From Imperialibacter roseus (lineage in GTDB: Bacteria; Bacteroidota; Bacteroidia; Cytophagales; Cyclobacteriaceae): a stretch of DNA of 64,000 nt. Made by a program: the position numbers and the translations under genes. The notes beneath the pieces were generated by a model. It saw nothing but the letters and a program-made list of their open reading frames with translations, ran no database searches and was not told where the DNA came from. Positions 52,067-61,557 of the stretch are shown piece by piece. The stretch lies in assembly GCF_032999765.1 (NCBI RefSeq), contig NZ_CP136051.1, forward strand, positions 1,278,417-1,342,416, read 5' to 3'. The stretch's first letter is position 1. Every line of letters starts with the position of its first letter.

Positions 52067-52705
52067 CTAACGAAAGTCAATCACCTCAACGCCCTTGTGG
52101 GCAGCTATGTCGAACACAAACACCTTGTCGCTAAGTGTTGGCTGCTCAGTGAATTTCGTAATGGCGTAAGTGTATCTGTTACCCGATTTGTCGAAGATCT
52201 TAAAGCTGTTCAGGTTGTTGCCTGCGCTTGTTATATCCATCCTTATTTTGAAGTAGTTCAGGTTTTTATCGTCGGGAACCAAGTCCACAGTCTTTTTGGT
52301 GGCGGTGGTCATATCATCCACCATCATGTATTTGTAACCTGTTTTATACAAGTCAAAGATATTATTCAGGTTAATTTCAGCATCCCCTGGGCTGTAGGTA
52401 TTGATTGTTACCTCGTTCACTTCGCCAAGGTACGTCCATACGGTTTCGCCATCATTGATGATTTCCTGCCCCTCGAGCTCAAGCTTAAACTTTGCTCCTT
52501 TTACGGTGATTTTGCCCACAAACTGCTCGTTAAGTCCTTCCTGAGGATTCTCAAGCGTATAAGTAAAATCGGCAGTGAAGGCTGGTACCTTGCGGTACTT
52601 ATTACTCATGGCGTCAAGAACTTCTCTTGCAGCCGGGTCTTGCTGTGCGTAAACAAAAGTGGTGAATACTAATGCTAATAAACTCAATACTCCTTTTAAT
52701 GTCAT
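52067..52705 (-). CDS. LolA-like outer-membrane lipoprotein carrier protein
   Basis: About 212 residues from the start at 52705 (MTLKGVLSLLALVFTTFVYAQ, clear signal peptide). The LolA pattern is visible: 'DPAAREVLDAMSNKYRKVPAFTADFTYTLENP', 'GKITVKGAKFKLELEGQEIINDGETVWTYL', 'TINTYSPGDAEINLNNIF'. It chaperones lipoproteins across the periplasm, which fits the many lipoproteins here. Located 130 bases after ftsK on the same strand. Confidence 0.85.
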   Translation of the reverse strand: MTLKGVLSLLALVFTTFVYAQQDPAAREVLDAMSNKYRKVPAFTADFTYTLENPQEGLNEQFVGKITVKGAKFKLELEGQEIINDGETVWTYLGEVNEVTINTYSPGDAEINLNNIFDLYKTGYKYMMVDDMTTATKKTVDLVPDDKNLNYFKIRMDITSAGNNLNSFKIFDKSGNRYTYAITKFTEQPTLSDKVFVFDIAAHKGVEVIDFR

Positions 52706-52835
52706 TGCTTCTTTTTTTAAAACTATCATTTCCAACTTGTAAAACTACATCTTTTATCTCACCAATCTTTCAATAAAATTCGAATGCTTCAGATTGCGAA
52801 GGTCAGGTAGCAGTTGTCCAAGTTTGGTGCCAAGT

Positions 52836-55304
52836 TTAATTATCAAGCCCTTTAAGGATGAATTCCAGCTCCATTTCGTCTTTTACCAACACTTCTCTCG
52901 CCTTGCTGCCTTCAAATGGCCCTACTATTCCGGCTGCTTCCAACTGGTCGATGAGTCTTCCCGCCCTGTTGTAGCCGAGTTTCATTTTTCTTTGAATCAG
53001 GGAAGTGCTGCCCTGCTGGTGCATAACTATAAGCTTGGCTGCCTCGTCAAACAAGGCATCCCGGTCCGATAGATCCACTTCGCCCACTCCGCTTTCGCCG
53101 CCCTCGTCTCCATCAAATTCCGGAAGGATGTAGGCGGTGTCATAACCTCTTTGAGCTGCAATGAATTCGCACACCCTTTCTACCTCTGGCGTGTCAACAA
53201 AAGCGCATTGCAACCTGATGATGTCGCTTCCTGTAGACAGCAGCATATCGCCCATGCCCACCAGCTGATCTGCGCCGCCGGCGTCGAGAATGGTGCGGGA
53301 GTCAATTTTGGAGGCTACCCTGAAAGAAAGCCTTGCCGGGAAGTTCGCTTTGATCACACCAGTGATTACGTTCACTGAAGGGCGCTGCGTGGCTACCACC
53401 AGGTGAATGCCAATGGCCCTTGCCAACTGCGCAAGTCGTGCAATGGGCGTTTCTATCTCCTTCCCAGCTGTCATCATCAGGTCTGCTAATTCGTCAATCA
53501 CCACCACGATGTAAGGAAGGAACCGGTGCCCCTTGGTCGGAAGCAGTTTTCTGTTAACAAACTTTCCATTGTATTCTTTGATGTTCCGGCAAGCGGCATC
53601 TTTCAGTAAATCGTAGCGCTGATCCATTTCGATACAAAGCGAGTTCAACGTGAAGATCACTTTCTTGGTATCGGTGATAATAGCTTCTTCGCTATTGGGC
53701 AGTTTCGCTAAAAAGTGCCGCTCGATGGTGTTGAATAGCGTTAATTCAACCTTTTTCGGATCGACCAGCACAAACTTGAGTTGAGACGGATGCTTTTTGT
53801 AGATCAGAGAGGTGAGCAGTACGTTGATACCCACCGACTTTCCCTGTCCCGTGGCTCCAGCCATCAGCATGTGAGGCATTTTGGCAAGGTCAAGAACAAA
53901 AACCTCGTTGGAGATGGTTTTTCCCAAAACGACGGGCAGCTCCTTGTCGCTTTTCATGAACTTCTCGGTCATGATCACCGACTTCATGTCCACCATTTCC
54001 CTGTTCTTGTTAGGCACTTCAATGCCTATGGTTCCTCTTCCCGGAATAGGGGCAATAATCCGTATTCCCAGAGCAGCCAGACTTAGCGCAATATCATCTT
54101 CCAGGTTCTTAATCTTCGAAATCTTCACCCCGGCGTCGGGCACTATTTCGTAGAGAGTAACTGTGGGGCCTATGGTCGCCTTGATGCTGGAAATGCCAAT
54201 TTTGAAGTTGGTAAGGGTCTCTACAATCTTGTCCTTGTTGGCCTCCAGCTCTTCTTTTGTAACTTTTACCTTGTTGTCGGGGTAGTCGTTCAGCAGCTCA
54301 GGCGTTGGATACTTGTATTTTGGCAGGTCGAGAGTGGGGTCGTAGTTGGCCAGCTTTCCGTCAACTACCTCTTCCTCAACCTCCTCTACCTCAAGGGCCA
54401 CGTCTTCAGCGACCGAAGGCTTGGGCGATGAACTGAGGATTTTTTTGAGGGCTTTGTCCACCTCCTGCTCAGCCTCCAAATCTTCCTCGTTGAGTAGCTC
54501 CAGCGGCACATTACCAGTGCTTTTTTCTTTTACCGGCGGCTCTTTGTCAAGGGCTAGCTCTATCGGCTCTTCGTTTTCTTTTCCGTTGACAGTCCAGCTT
54601 TCGAGCTCTTCTTCGTCGGAAACCTCTTCTGTTTCTTCCACAATTTCTCCCTCCCCAGCCTCATTTTCGACTACAGGAGCAGGAACTGTTTCAGTAAAAA
54701 GTTTAGTGATGTTGAAGAAATAGATGTTGAAAGCCAGAAATGCGAAAACCAAAAACAAGAAGGTGCCCCAGCCCATGAATTCGTTAAAAATCAGGGCCAG
54801 CTCGTAGCCGATGCCGCCGCTAAGGAATCCGTATTCCGAAATCTCATTACTGGAAAGCAAAAAGAAGCCCAGCAGGAGGCTTGTCCAAAAGATGAAGAAC
54901 AAAGAGAACGAAAGTACCCGAAAGGGGGGGAGCAGGTATTTGCCAAATAGTATTTTGAACCCCACGATGAATAGAAACGGGGGAACCAGCAGGCACGCAA
55001 TACCAAACCACTTGAAAATAAAGAAGTGTGAGGTGACTGCCCCGAGAAGCCCCAGCCAGTTTTTAATTTCTGAGCCGGAAGCTCTGATGCCCGTGTCCAT
55101 GAACGACTCGACCACACTTTGGTCGGCCTTGCCCGAAAACAAGTAGGAGAAAAATGATACAAATAGAAATATGGAAAGAATGAGCAAAAAGAAGCCGAAA
55201 ACGAGGTGGGTTCTTTTGTCCTTGAAAAAATTGGGAAGGGGCGTGCTCTCCTTCTTTGGTTCTTCTTTTTTGTAATTATTTGTTTTGAAAGTGTTTTTTG
55301 CCAT
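52836..55304 (-). CDS. ftsK: DNA translocase FtsK
   Basis: An 822-residue protein: four N-terminal membrane segments (about 30-205), an acidic linker, the alpha/beta motor with Walker A 'GATGQGKSVGINVL' and Walker B 'IVVVIDELADLMM', and a C-terminal winged-helix gamma domain ('LIVMHQQGSTSLIQRKMKLGYNRAGRLIDQLEAAGIVGP'). It pumps DNA at the septum and activates XerCD recombination at dif; a xerD gene lies 1.2 kb away. Confidence 0.96.
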   Translation of the reverse strand: MAKNTFKTNNYKKEEPKKESTPLPNFFKDKRTHLVFGFFLLILSIFLFVSFFSYLFSGKADQSVVESFMDTGIRASGSEIKNWLGLLGAVTSHFFIFKWFGIACLLVPPFLFIVGFKILFGKYLLPPFRVLSFSLFFIFWTSLLLGFFLLSSNEISEYGFLSGGIGYELALIFNEFMGWGTFLFLVFAFLAFNIYFFNITKLFTETVPAPVVENEAGEGEIVEETEEVSDEEELESWTVNGKENEEPIELALDKEPPVKEKSTGNVPLELLNEEDLEAEQEVDKALKKILSSSPKPSVAEDVALEVEEVEEEVVDGKLANYDPTLDLPKYKYPTPELLNDYPDNKVKVTKEELEANKDKIVETLTNFKIGISSIKATIGPTVTLYEIVPDAGVKISKIKNLEDDIALSLAALGIRIIAPIPGRGTIGIEVPNKNREMVDMKSVIMTEKFMKSDKELPVVLGKTISNEVFVLDLAKMPHMLMAGATGQGKSVGINVLLTSLIYKKHPSQLKFVLVDPKKVELTLFNTIERHFLAKLPNSEEAIITDTKKVIFTLNSLCIEMDQRYDLLKDAACRNIKEYNGKFVNRKLLPTKGHRFLPYIVVVIDELADLMMTAGKEIETPIARLAQLARAIGIHLVVATQRPSVNVITGVIKANFPARLSFRVASKIDSRTILDAGGADQLVGMGDMLLSTGSDIIRLQCAFVDTPEVERVCEFIAAQRGYDTAYILPEFDGDEGGESGVGEVDLSDRDALFDEAAKLIVMHQQGSTSLIQRKMKLGYNRAGRLIDQLEAAGIVGPFEGSKAREVLVKDEMELEFILKGLDN

Positions 55305-55442
55305 GTAGGAGGTTCTCCCAGGATGTATGAATAAGCCTCAAAAATAGTGATACCTCTTCAGCAATTCAACGAAAGGCTCAGGAGTTTCTTGTAGCTGCCT
55401 TCGACAGTAATTATTAGCTTTCTGCAGAAAGCTTTGCAAAGA

Positions 55443-56465
55443 TCAAAGCTGTTTTAGAATATTTTTCACAATGGCCGGGCCTTCGTAAATAAAGCCAGAG
55501 TACACCTGCACAAGTGATGCACCAGCGTCAAGTTTCTCCTTCGCATCGGCGGCTGTAGAGATGCCACCCACGCCAATAATGGGAATACTTCCTCCGGTCT
55601 TTTCGTGCAGGTAGCGAATAACTTCGGTGGATCTTGATTTCAGAATCTTTCCACTGAGACCACCTGCGCCAATTTGTTCTACCTTTTGGCGGTCAGTAAC
55701 AAGGCCATCTCTGCTGATAGTGGTGTTGGTGGCAATAATGCCAGCAATGCCGGTTTCCGTGACAATTTCCACTACGTCATCCAACTGGCTGTTGGTCAAA
55801 TCGGGAGCAATTTTCAGCAGAATAGGCTTAGGTGCTGGCTTGGAAAGGTTCACCGTTTGCAAGCTGGATAGCAGCTCTTTTAGAGGCTCCTTTTCCTGTA
55901 GCGCCCTGAGGTTGGGCGTATTGGGCGAGCTTACATTCACTACGAAATAGTCGACCACATCAAATAGCTTCAGGAAGTTGAGCACGTAGTCGTCGACAGC
56001 TTTCTCATTCGGGGTCACTTTGTTTTTGCCAATATTGCCGCCAACAATTACCCTAGACTTTCTTTGGCGAAGCCTTGCCACCGCAGCGTCTACTCCCTGG
56101 TTGTTGAACCCCATGCGGTTAATTAGAGACTCATCTTCAGGCAACCTGAAAAGCCGTGGTTTCGGGTTTCCGTCCTGCGCTTTTGGCGTCAATGTACCGA
56201 TTTCAATAAAGCCAAACCCCAGAGCATCCAGGCTGTCGATCCACCTGGCATCTTTGTCGAACCCAGCGGCCAGGCCCACCGGATTGGGGAATTTGATACC
56301 AAAGACTTCCTTTTCAAGTGTCGGTCGATTGTAGCGAAAGAGTGTAGACATCAGCCACTTTCCGCCAGGTATTTTGCAAGCCAGCGAAAGCAAATCCATG
56401 GCGAGATAGTGCGCTTTTTCAGGGGAAAGGAGGAAAAAGAGGGGCTTAATAAGGGCTTTGTACAT
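55443..56465 (-). CDS. pyrD: Dihydroorotate dehydrogenase (quinone), class 2
   Basis: A 340-residue FMN enzyme. The N-terminal amphipathic region is class 2-like; '[19 protein letters not shown]', '[15 protein letters not shown]' (catalytic Ser), '[11 protein letters not shown]', and '[37 protein letters not shown]' define the family. It oxidises dihydroorotate to orotate at the inner membrane with quinone as acceptor. Confidence 0.95.
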   Translation of the reverse strand: MYKALIKPLFFLLSPEKAHYLAMDLLSLACKIPGGKWLMSTLFRYNRPTLEKEVFGIKFPNPVGLAAGFDKDARWIDSLDALGFGFIEIGTLTPKAQDGNPKPRLFRLPEDESLINRMGFNNQGVDAAVARLRQRKSRVIVGGNIGKNKVTPNEKAVDDYVLNFLKLFDVVDYFVVNVSSPNTPNLRALQEKEPLKELLSSLQTVNLSKPAPKPILLKIAPDLTNSQLDDVVEIVTETGIAGIIATNTTISRDGLVTDRQKVEQIGAGGLSGKILKSRSTEVIRYLHEKTGGSIPIIGVGGISTAADAKEKLDAGASLVQVYSGFIYEGPAIVKNILKQL

Positions 56466-56515
56466 TCAACGATATTTATAGGCAAAGAAAACAACAAAGC
56501 ATTAATCCACCAATT

Positions 56516-57415
56516 TTAACTCCTCGGATGGTACTGCGTAATCACCTGCCTCAGATAGTCCCGGTCAAGATGGGTATAGATTTCCGTGGTGGTGATCGAC
56601 TCGTGTCCCAACATTTCCTGCACAGCTCTCAGGTCGGCACCGCCTTCGATCAGGTGGGTAGCAAAAGAATGACGGAAGGTGTGCGGGCTGATTTTCTTTT
56701 TTAGCCCAATTTTCGCTGCCAGGTCTTTGATGACCATAAACACCATTACCCTGCTGAGCTTCGAGCCCCGTCTGTTTAAAAACACAAAGCTCTCATTGCC
56801 GGGTTTGATGGGAATATGCACTCGTACCTCATTCATGTACATAGTCAGGTACTTTTTTGAATCGGAGCCAAGCGGAACCAGCCTCTCTTTACTCCCCTTA
56901 CCAAGCACCCTCAGGAAATCCACATCCAAAAACACGTTTTCCCTTTTGAGACCTACTAATTCCGACACCCTGAGACCCGACCCGTAGAGCGTTTCCAGAA
57001 TGGTTCGGTTTCGCATGCCCTCGGGGGTCGAGAGGTCAATGGCCGCCAGAAGCTGCTCTATTTCGTTGTAATCAAGGGTGTCGGGTAGCTTACGCCCCAA
57101 TTTCGGCGATTCAATAAGCGCCATCGGGTCTTTCTGTATATCACCCTCATTCAGCAGAAACCGGAAGTAGGCCTTGAGGCCGGAGATGATTCGTGCCTGC
57201 GAATGGGCTGCCAGGCCAAGTTCATTCACATGTTCCAGAAAGTCGTGGATGTGTTTTGGCTTTACTTCTTCGGGGCTCAGCGAAAGTCCTTTGATTTCCA
57301 TAAACTGTGCAAACAGGCGCACATCGTGGAGGTAGGCGTCGATAGAATTCTGAGCCAGAGAGCGCTCCAGTTTCAGGTAATTTTTAAATTGCTTAATGTA
57401 GAGTTCCCAGGCCAT
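56516..57415 (-). CDS. xerD: Tyrosine recombinase XerD
   Basis: About 299 residues from the start at 57415 (MAWELYIKQFKNYLKLERSL); an upstream Met to 57448 is less likely. Core catalytic residues: Arg in 'LYGSGLRVSELVGL', 'SPHTFRHSFATHLIEGG' (His-Arg), 'GHESITTTEIYTHLD' (Tyr nucleophile). Acts with XerC and FtsK on chromosome dimers. It lacks the IntI-specific insert, so it is not the integrase of the array at 21-30 kb. Confidence 0.93.
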   Translation of the reverse strand: MAWELYIKQFKNYLKLERSLAQNSIDAYLHDVRLFAQFMEIKGLSLSPEEVKPKHIHDFLEHVNELGLAAHSQARIISGLKAYFRFLLNEGDIQKDPMALIESPKLGRKLPDTLDYNEIEQLLAAIDLSTPEGMRNRTILETLYGSGLRVSELVGLKRENVFLDVDFLRVLGKGSKERLVPLGSDSKKYLTMYMNEVRVHIPIKPGNESFVFLNRRGSKLSRVMVFMVIKDLAAKIGLKKKISPHTFRHSFATHLIEGGADLRAVQEMLGHESITTTEIYTHLDRDYLRQVITQYHPRS

Positions 57416-57500
57416 AGGCAGTAAATTTAGGAGAATTGTACTTGCCAATAGTCAAGGAACATTTACTTTACGAAATATTTAGATAACACAGGCTTAAGGT

Positions 57501-57923
57501 ATGCAAATAAGTATCGTTAACGGACCCAATCTGAACCTACTGGGAGTGCGTGAGAAAAGCATTTATGGTGCTCAGTCGTTTGAAACCTATTTCGAAGAAC
57601 TCAAGAAAGCATTTCCGTCTGTCGATTTGCAGTATTTTCAGTCGAACCACGAAGGGGAGCTGATCGACTATTTGCATAAAATTGGTTTTTCGCAAAAAGG
57701 CGTTGTGCTCAATGCGGGTGCTTTTACGCATACCTCGGTGGCGCTTGCTGATGCTATTGCCGCCATCGAAACGCCGGTTTTGGAGGTTCACATCTCCAAT
57801 ATTTATGCCCGTGAGGCTTTTCGCCATCATAGCTATCTGACAAAGAATTGTGTTGGCATCATCAGTGGATTGGGGCTAACCGGCTACAAACTAGGAGTTC
57901 AATACCTGCTTGATAATAAATGA
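57501..57923 (+). CDS. aroQ: 3-dehydroquinate dehydratase, type II
   Basis: A 140-residue enzyme with 'NGPNLNLLGVREKSIYG' (active-site Asn, Arg, Tyr), 'QSNHEGELIDYLH', 'LNAGAFTHTSVALADAI', 'EVHISNIYAREAFRHHSYL'. Third step of the shikimate pathway. Overlaps the downstream aminotransferase by 4 bases. Confidence 0.96.
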   Translation: MQISIVNGPNLNLLGVREKSIYGAQSFETYFEELKKAFPSVDLQYFQSNHEGELIDYLHKIGFSQKGVVLNAGAFTHTSVALADAIAAIETPVLEVHISNIYAREAFRHHSYLTKNCVGIISGLGLTGYKLGVQYLLDNK

Positions 57924-58987
57924 GTCGCATCTCTTTCTATCCGGGACCGTCGAGGGTCAATGCAAAGGTAACTGAGTACTTCTATGATGCTTACATGGAA
58001 GGAATCCTGTCCGAAAACCATCGGAGTGCTGCCTTTATGAAGCTCTTCAAAAAGACAAAGAAGTTGCTGAAGCAGAAGCTCGATGTTCCTGAAGACTATG
58101 AGATCGTTTTCACCTCGTCGGCTACGGAATGCTGGGAGATTATTGCGCAGAGCTTGACAGCAAAAGCCAGTTTTCATGTATATAACGGAGCGTTTGGTAA
58201 TAAATGGTGTGAATATGCCGGAAAGCTTGGTGTTGAAACCCATGCCGCTTCATTTGACATAGAAGATGCTGTCCCGATAAAACTACTTTCCGTTCCTGAA
58301 GAGGTGGATGTTGTATGCGTCACTCAAAACGAAACCTCCAACGGCACGCAGGTAAGCGACGTAGAGTTGACAATCCTGCGGAGGCAATTCGCTGACAGGC
58401 TCATTGCTGTGGATGCCACGTCCAGCATGGCGGCCACAACCCTGCCTTTCAAAATGGCCGATGTTTGGTTTGCTTCTGTGCAAAAGGGATTCGGTCTGCC
58501 CTCAGGCATGGGAATTATGATTCTATCGCCAGCCGCCGTTGCAAAGGCTGAGAAATTGAATGAGAATGATCATTACAACAGTCTTCTCTTTTCTATTGTC
58601 AATAGCAGAAAGGATCAGACGCCCTACACACCCAATATTTTAGGCATTTATCTGCTCTACCGGCTGATGGAAGACAGAAGGCCTATTGAAGAAATTAACC
58701 GAAAAGTCAAAAACAGATTTCTCGACTGGATGGATTTTCTGAACAAGTTCGACTCATGGACACCGCTGGTAGAGAATGAATCGGTACGTTCTACCACCGT
58801 CATTCCGCTGAAAGCTGAGCCTTCGGTGATAAAAGAGCTACTGGAGAAGGCCTCTGATGCAGGGTTTACTTTAGGAAGTGGCTACGGTGAGTGGAAAGAA
58901 GACACGATACGAATTGCCAACTTTCCATCTATCAAGAAAAAAGAAATCCAATCGCTTCGGTTTTTCCTCAAGAAAAACTTTGATTAG
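57920..58987 (+). CDS. Class V aminotransferase (SerC/AGAT-like)
   Basis: A 355-residue PLP enzyme: 'ISFYPGPSRVNAKVTEYF', 'FTSSATECWEIIAQSL', 'TQNETSNGTQV', and the PLP Lys in 'WFASVQKGFGLPSGMGI'. It resembles phosphoserine aminotransferase or alanine-glyoxylate aminotransferase; the substrate is uncertain. Coupled to aroQ. Confidence 0.86.
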   Translation: MSRISFYPGPSRVNAKVTEYFYDAYMEGILSENHRSAAFMKLFKKTKKLLKQKLDVPEDYEIVFTSSATECWEIIAQSLTAKASFHVYNGAFGNKWCEYAGKLGVETHAASFDIEDAVPIKLLSVPEEVDVVCVTQNETSNGTQVSDVELTILRRQFADRLIAVDATSSMAATTLPFKMADVWFASVQKGFGLPSGMGIMILSPAAVAKAEKLNENDHYNSLLFSIVNSRKDQTPYTPNILGIYLLYRLMEDRRPIEEINRKVKNRFLDWMDFLNKFDSWTPLVENESVRSTTVIPLKAEPSVIKELLEKASDAGFTLGSGYGEWKEDTIRIANFPSIKKKEIQSLRFFLKKNFD

Positions 58988-59033
58988 CTGATTCAGAGAG
59001 CAAAATTTGCGCTCCCAATTTTTCAAAAGGAAA

Positions 59034-59609
59034 ATGTTCAGCTTCAAAGAAATTCTTTCTGTTTCTCTCATCCTCTTTTCTGTCATCGACATTCTGGGTA
59101 GCATTCCCATCATTGTGTCGCTCAGGCAGAAGGTGGGCCATATACAGTCAGAAAAAGCTACATTGGCTTCAGGAGTTTTGATGATCGTTTTTCTCTTTCT
59201 GGGAGAGAAAATTCTTGGCCTTTTTGGCGTTGATATCAGTTCATTTGCTATTGCCGGAGCGCTGGTGATTTTCATTATTGGTTTGGAAATGATACTTGGG
59301 GTAGAGTTCTTTAAGCACGAGCAAATAGAGGGAGGAGCTACATCCAGCTCCATTGTGCCCATTGCTTTTCCCCTTATTGCCGGGGCAGGCACCATGACAA
59401 CCCTTCTTTCCCTTAGGGCCGAGTACTCGCTGCCGAATATTCTGGTGGGCATTGTGGTCAACCTGCTGTTCGTTTATCTGGTGTTAAAAACTACCAACTG
59501 GCTCGAACGTAAACTGGGCAAAGCCGGGCTCAACATCCTTCGGAAGGTATTTGGAATCATCTTGCTTTCGATAGCCATCAAACTGATTAAAACCAATCTG
59601 CTGACATGA
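59034..59609 (+). CDS. MarC family integral membrane protein (UPF0056)
   Basis: About 191 residues with six membrane segments, from ATG 59034, preceded by AAAAGGAAA; a TTG start at 59007 is less likely. Motifs 'ILFSVIDILGSIPIIVSL', 'GALVIFIIGLEMILG', 'SSIVPIAFPLIAGAGTMTTLL' are typical. Function of the family is unknown (not antibiotic resistance). Overlaps rnhA by 4 bases. Confidence 0.9.
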   Translation: MFSFKEILSVSLILFSVIDILGSIPIIVSLRQKVGHIQSEKATLASGVLMIVFLFLGEKILGLFGVDISSFAIAGALVIFIIGLEMILGVEFFKHEQIEGGATSSSIVPIAFPLIAGAGTMTTLLSLRAEYSLPNILVGIVVNLLFVYLVLKTTNWLERKLGKAGLNILRKVFGIILLSIAIKLIKTNLLT

Positions 59610-60064
59610 AGGTAATCATGTACACCGACGGCGCAGCGAAAGGCAATCCCGGCCCGGGTGGCTACGGCACTGTGTTGCTGCACAAAGACCTCAGGAAGGA
59701 GCTAAGTGAAGGTTACAGGCTTACTACGAACAACAGAATGGAGCTGCTGGCTGTCATCAGAGGGCTGCAGGCGCTCAAAAGGCCGGGCGTGCAGGTGGAT
59801 GTATACTCCGACTCACAGTATGTGGTGAACTCTGTGGAAAAAGGCTGGCTGGCAGGCTGGGTGAGGAAAGGGTTCAAGGGAAAGAAAAATCAGGACCTTT
59901 GGGAGGAGTACTTAAAAGCTTCATCACCTCACAAAGTGAAGTTTCACTGGGTGAAGGGCCATGCAGGTAACGTAGAGAATGAGAGATGTGATCAGCTAGC
60001 AGTGCAAAGCGCTGAAGCTCCGCACTTACTAGTTGACCAAGGATTCGAGGATTCTACTACTTAA
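59606..60064 (+). CDS. rnhA: Ribonuclease HI
   Basis: A 152-residue enzyme with the catalytic set: Asp in 'MYTDGAAKGNPGPGGYG', Glu in 'TTNNRMELLAVIRGL', Asp in 'VDVYSDSQYVVNSV', Asp in 'WVKGHAGNVENERCDQLA'. It removes RNA from RNA-DNA hybrids. Full-length. Confidence 0.95.
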   Translation: MKVIMYTDGAAKGNPGPGGYGTVLLHKDLRKELSEGYRLTTNNRMELLAVIRGLQALKRPGVQVDVYSDSQYVVNSVEKGWLAGWVRKGFKGKKNQDLWEEYLKASSPHKVKFHWVKGHAGNVENERCDQLAVQSAEAPHLLVDQGFEDSTT

Positions 60065-60075
60065 ACTTACGACTA

Positions 60076-60558
60076 CTAAAGTTTCTTGATTCTGATAAAT
60101 TCCAGAGCCTCCTCGAAGCTGCTCTTGTTCAGTTTTAAGCTTAGCTCTCTCTTCAGTGTTTCGATAGTGTCTGATGAAAGGCCTGTTTTTGAGCACAATT
60201 GCTGTGCGTTGTATCCTTTGGCCGATAGCTCCAAAATAGTCGACTCATCAGTTGTGAGCCATTGTGATGCAGCCCTCAGGTTGCTTTCCAGTCTTAAATT
60301 TTCAATGATCAGTTCCTCGATAAGTGAGGCCATTTCATGCTCTGAGAACATATCGCTCAGGATGTCGTTCTCGTCCAGATCAATATAAAAGTCTTCGTGG
60401 CCCACTTTCAAATAGATATATTTTTTGTCATCGTCTTCTTTTTCTACCAAACGAGCTTCAAACATTCCTTTTCTCTTGTAATTGGTAATCAGCCCTATTA
60501 CAGATGAGCTTTTAAGATCATCCGCAATTGGTTTATCATTGTTGGTTTCAGGTTGCAT
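60076..60558 (-). CDS. Small protein with C-terminal LuxR-type HTH-like segment
   Basis: A 160-residue soluble protein. The N-terminal half (about 25-80) looks like a small beta domain ('EARLVEKEDDDKKYIYLKVGHEDFYIDLDE'). The C-terminus, 'TTDESTILELSAKGYNAQQLCSKTGLSSDTIETLKRELSLKLNKSSFEEALEFIR', resembles a NarL/FixJ helix-turn-helix. It could be an orphan DNA-binding regulator; no kinase partner nearby. I do not know the family. Confidence 0.7.
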   Translation of the reverse strand: MQPETNNDKPIADDLKSSSVIGLITNYKRKGMFEARLVEKEDDDKKYIYLKVGHEDFYIDLDENDILSDMFSEHEMASLIEELIIENLRLESNLRAASQWLTTDESTILELSAKGYNAQQLCSKTGLSSDTIETLKRELSLKLNKSSFEEALEFIRIKKL

Positions 60559-60723
60559 TGCCTCACGGGGTTAGAAGTTAGTGGTTCGACATTTTCAGAA
60601 ACCCCAATGATTGCTCAGGTCATTTTTTCGGACGTTTTACTTTTTCTCAGTATCGCTCCCGAACAGGATTTCCGCTGTCGTTTTTGTACGTATCGAAGTA
60701 CCCAAGAATAACACGGACTTCTA

Positions 60724-60744
60724 TACCTATTTTTAGGTATTTTT
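60724..60744 (+). terminator. Weak hairpin with T run
   Basis: TACCTA...TAGGTA (6-base stem, TTTT loop) followed by ATTTTTAA-type T run, in the 280-base gap 60559-60840. It could be a weak terminator or attenuator ahead of the trmN6-like gene; no promoter is evident. Confidence 0.3.
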
Positions 60745-60840
60745 AACGCCAGAAATCGTATTAGCCTTCCAAATGGCAATTTTTACAGACTGCAAATGAA
60801 CGTGTCACTGGAAGATGAGAGATTTTGACGGCGATATTGT

Positions 60841-61551
60841 ATGGGAAATAACTTTTTTCAATTCAAGCAATTCAGGATCAACCAGGAGGGCGCAGCCATG
60901 AAGGTGAGCACTGAGGGCTGCCTGCTGGGGGCTATCGCTACCTGCGGCAACGATGCCAGCGTGCTGGACATTGGCTCCGGCACGGGCCTGCTGGCTTTAA
61001 TGATCGCTCAACGAACGAATGGTAAAATAACGTCGGTTGAAGCTGACGAGGAGGCAGCTGCCCAGGCGCTTCGGAATGTGGAAGGCAGTCGGTGGAGTGA
61101 AAGAGTGAGTATAGTCAACAGTACCATTCAGGTGTTTGCAGAACAAACGAAGGACCGTTTCGACTTGATCGTTTCCAATCCGCCATTTTACACCAACTAC
61201 CTGCCATCCGATGATGTGAGAAGAAAGCTGGCGATGCATACCTACAGCCTTTCGATGGAGGATCTTGCCGGCGTTGTGAGTAAGTTGCTAAAGCCGGAAG
61301 GAAGATTCTACGTGATCTATCCTGCCTACGAGGCAGGGCTGTTTGCCCAAACGGCTAAATCAAAAGGGCTGCACCCGTTGGAAAACCACATCATCAGGAA
61401 CAAGGAGGGTGGCTCGATATTCAGAATGATCACTTGCTATGGGCAAACTGAAGCCAAAACAACGCAAAGTGAACTGGTGATACGAGACGACTCGAACGCC
61501 TATACCGCAGCCTTTGAAAAGCTGCTGGCGCCTTATTACCTGAATTTATGA
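60841..61551 (+). CDS. tRNA1(Val) (adenine(37)-N6)-methyltransferase, TrmN6/YfiC-like
   Basis: A 236-residue class I methyltransferase: SAM motif 'VLDIGSGTGLLALMIAQ', 'TSVEADEEAAAQA', and the N6-adenine motif 'LIVSNPPFYTNYL' (NPPF). The N-terminal 'FFQFKQFRINQEGAAMKVSTEG' matches YfiC. It methylates A37 in tRNA-Val1. Converges on the saccharopine-dehydrogenase-like gene 6 bases away. Confidence 0.9.
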   Translation: MGNNFFQFKQFRINQEGAAMKVSTEGCLLGAIATCGNDASVLDIGSGTGLLALMIAQRTNGKITSVEADEEAAAQALRNVEGSRWSERVSIVNSTIQVFAEQTKDRFDLIVSNPPFYTNYLPSDDVRRKLAMHTYSLSMEDLAGVVSKLLKPEGRFYVIYPAYEAGLFAQTAKSKGLHPLENHIIRNKEGGSIFRMITCYGQTEAKTTQSELVIRDDSNAYTAAFEKLLAPYYLNL

Positions 61552-61557
61552 CAGTTT

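Noticed and set aside
56516-57415. XerD as the integrase of the cassette array
   Set aside because: It is a full-length housekeeping XerD beside ftsK and pyrD, 26 kb away, with no attI or cassette context.
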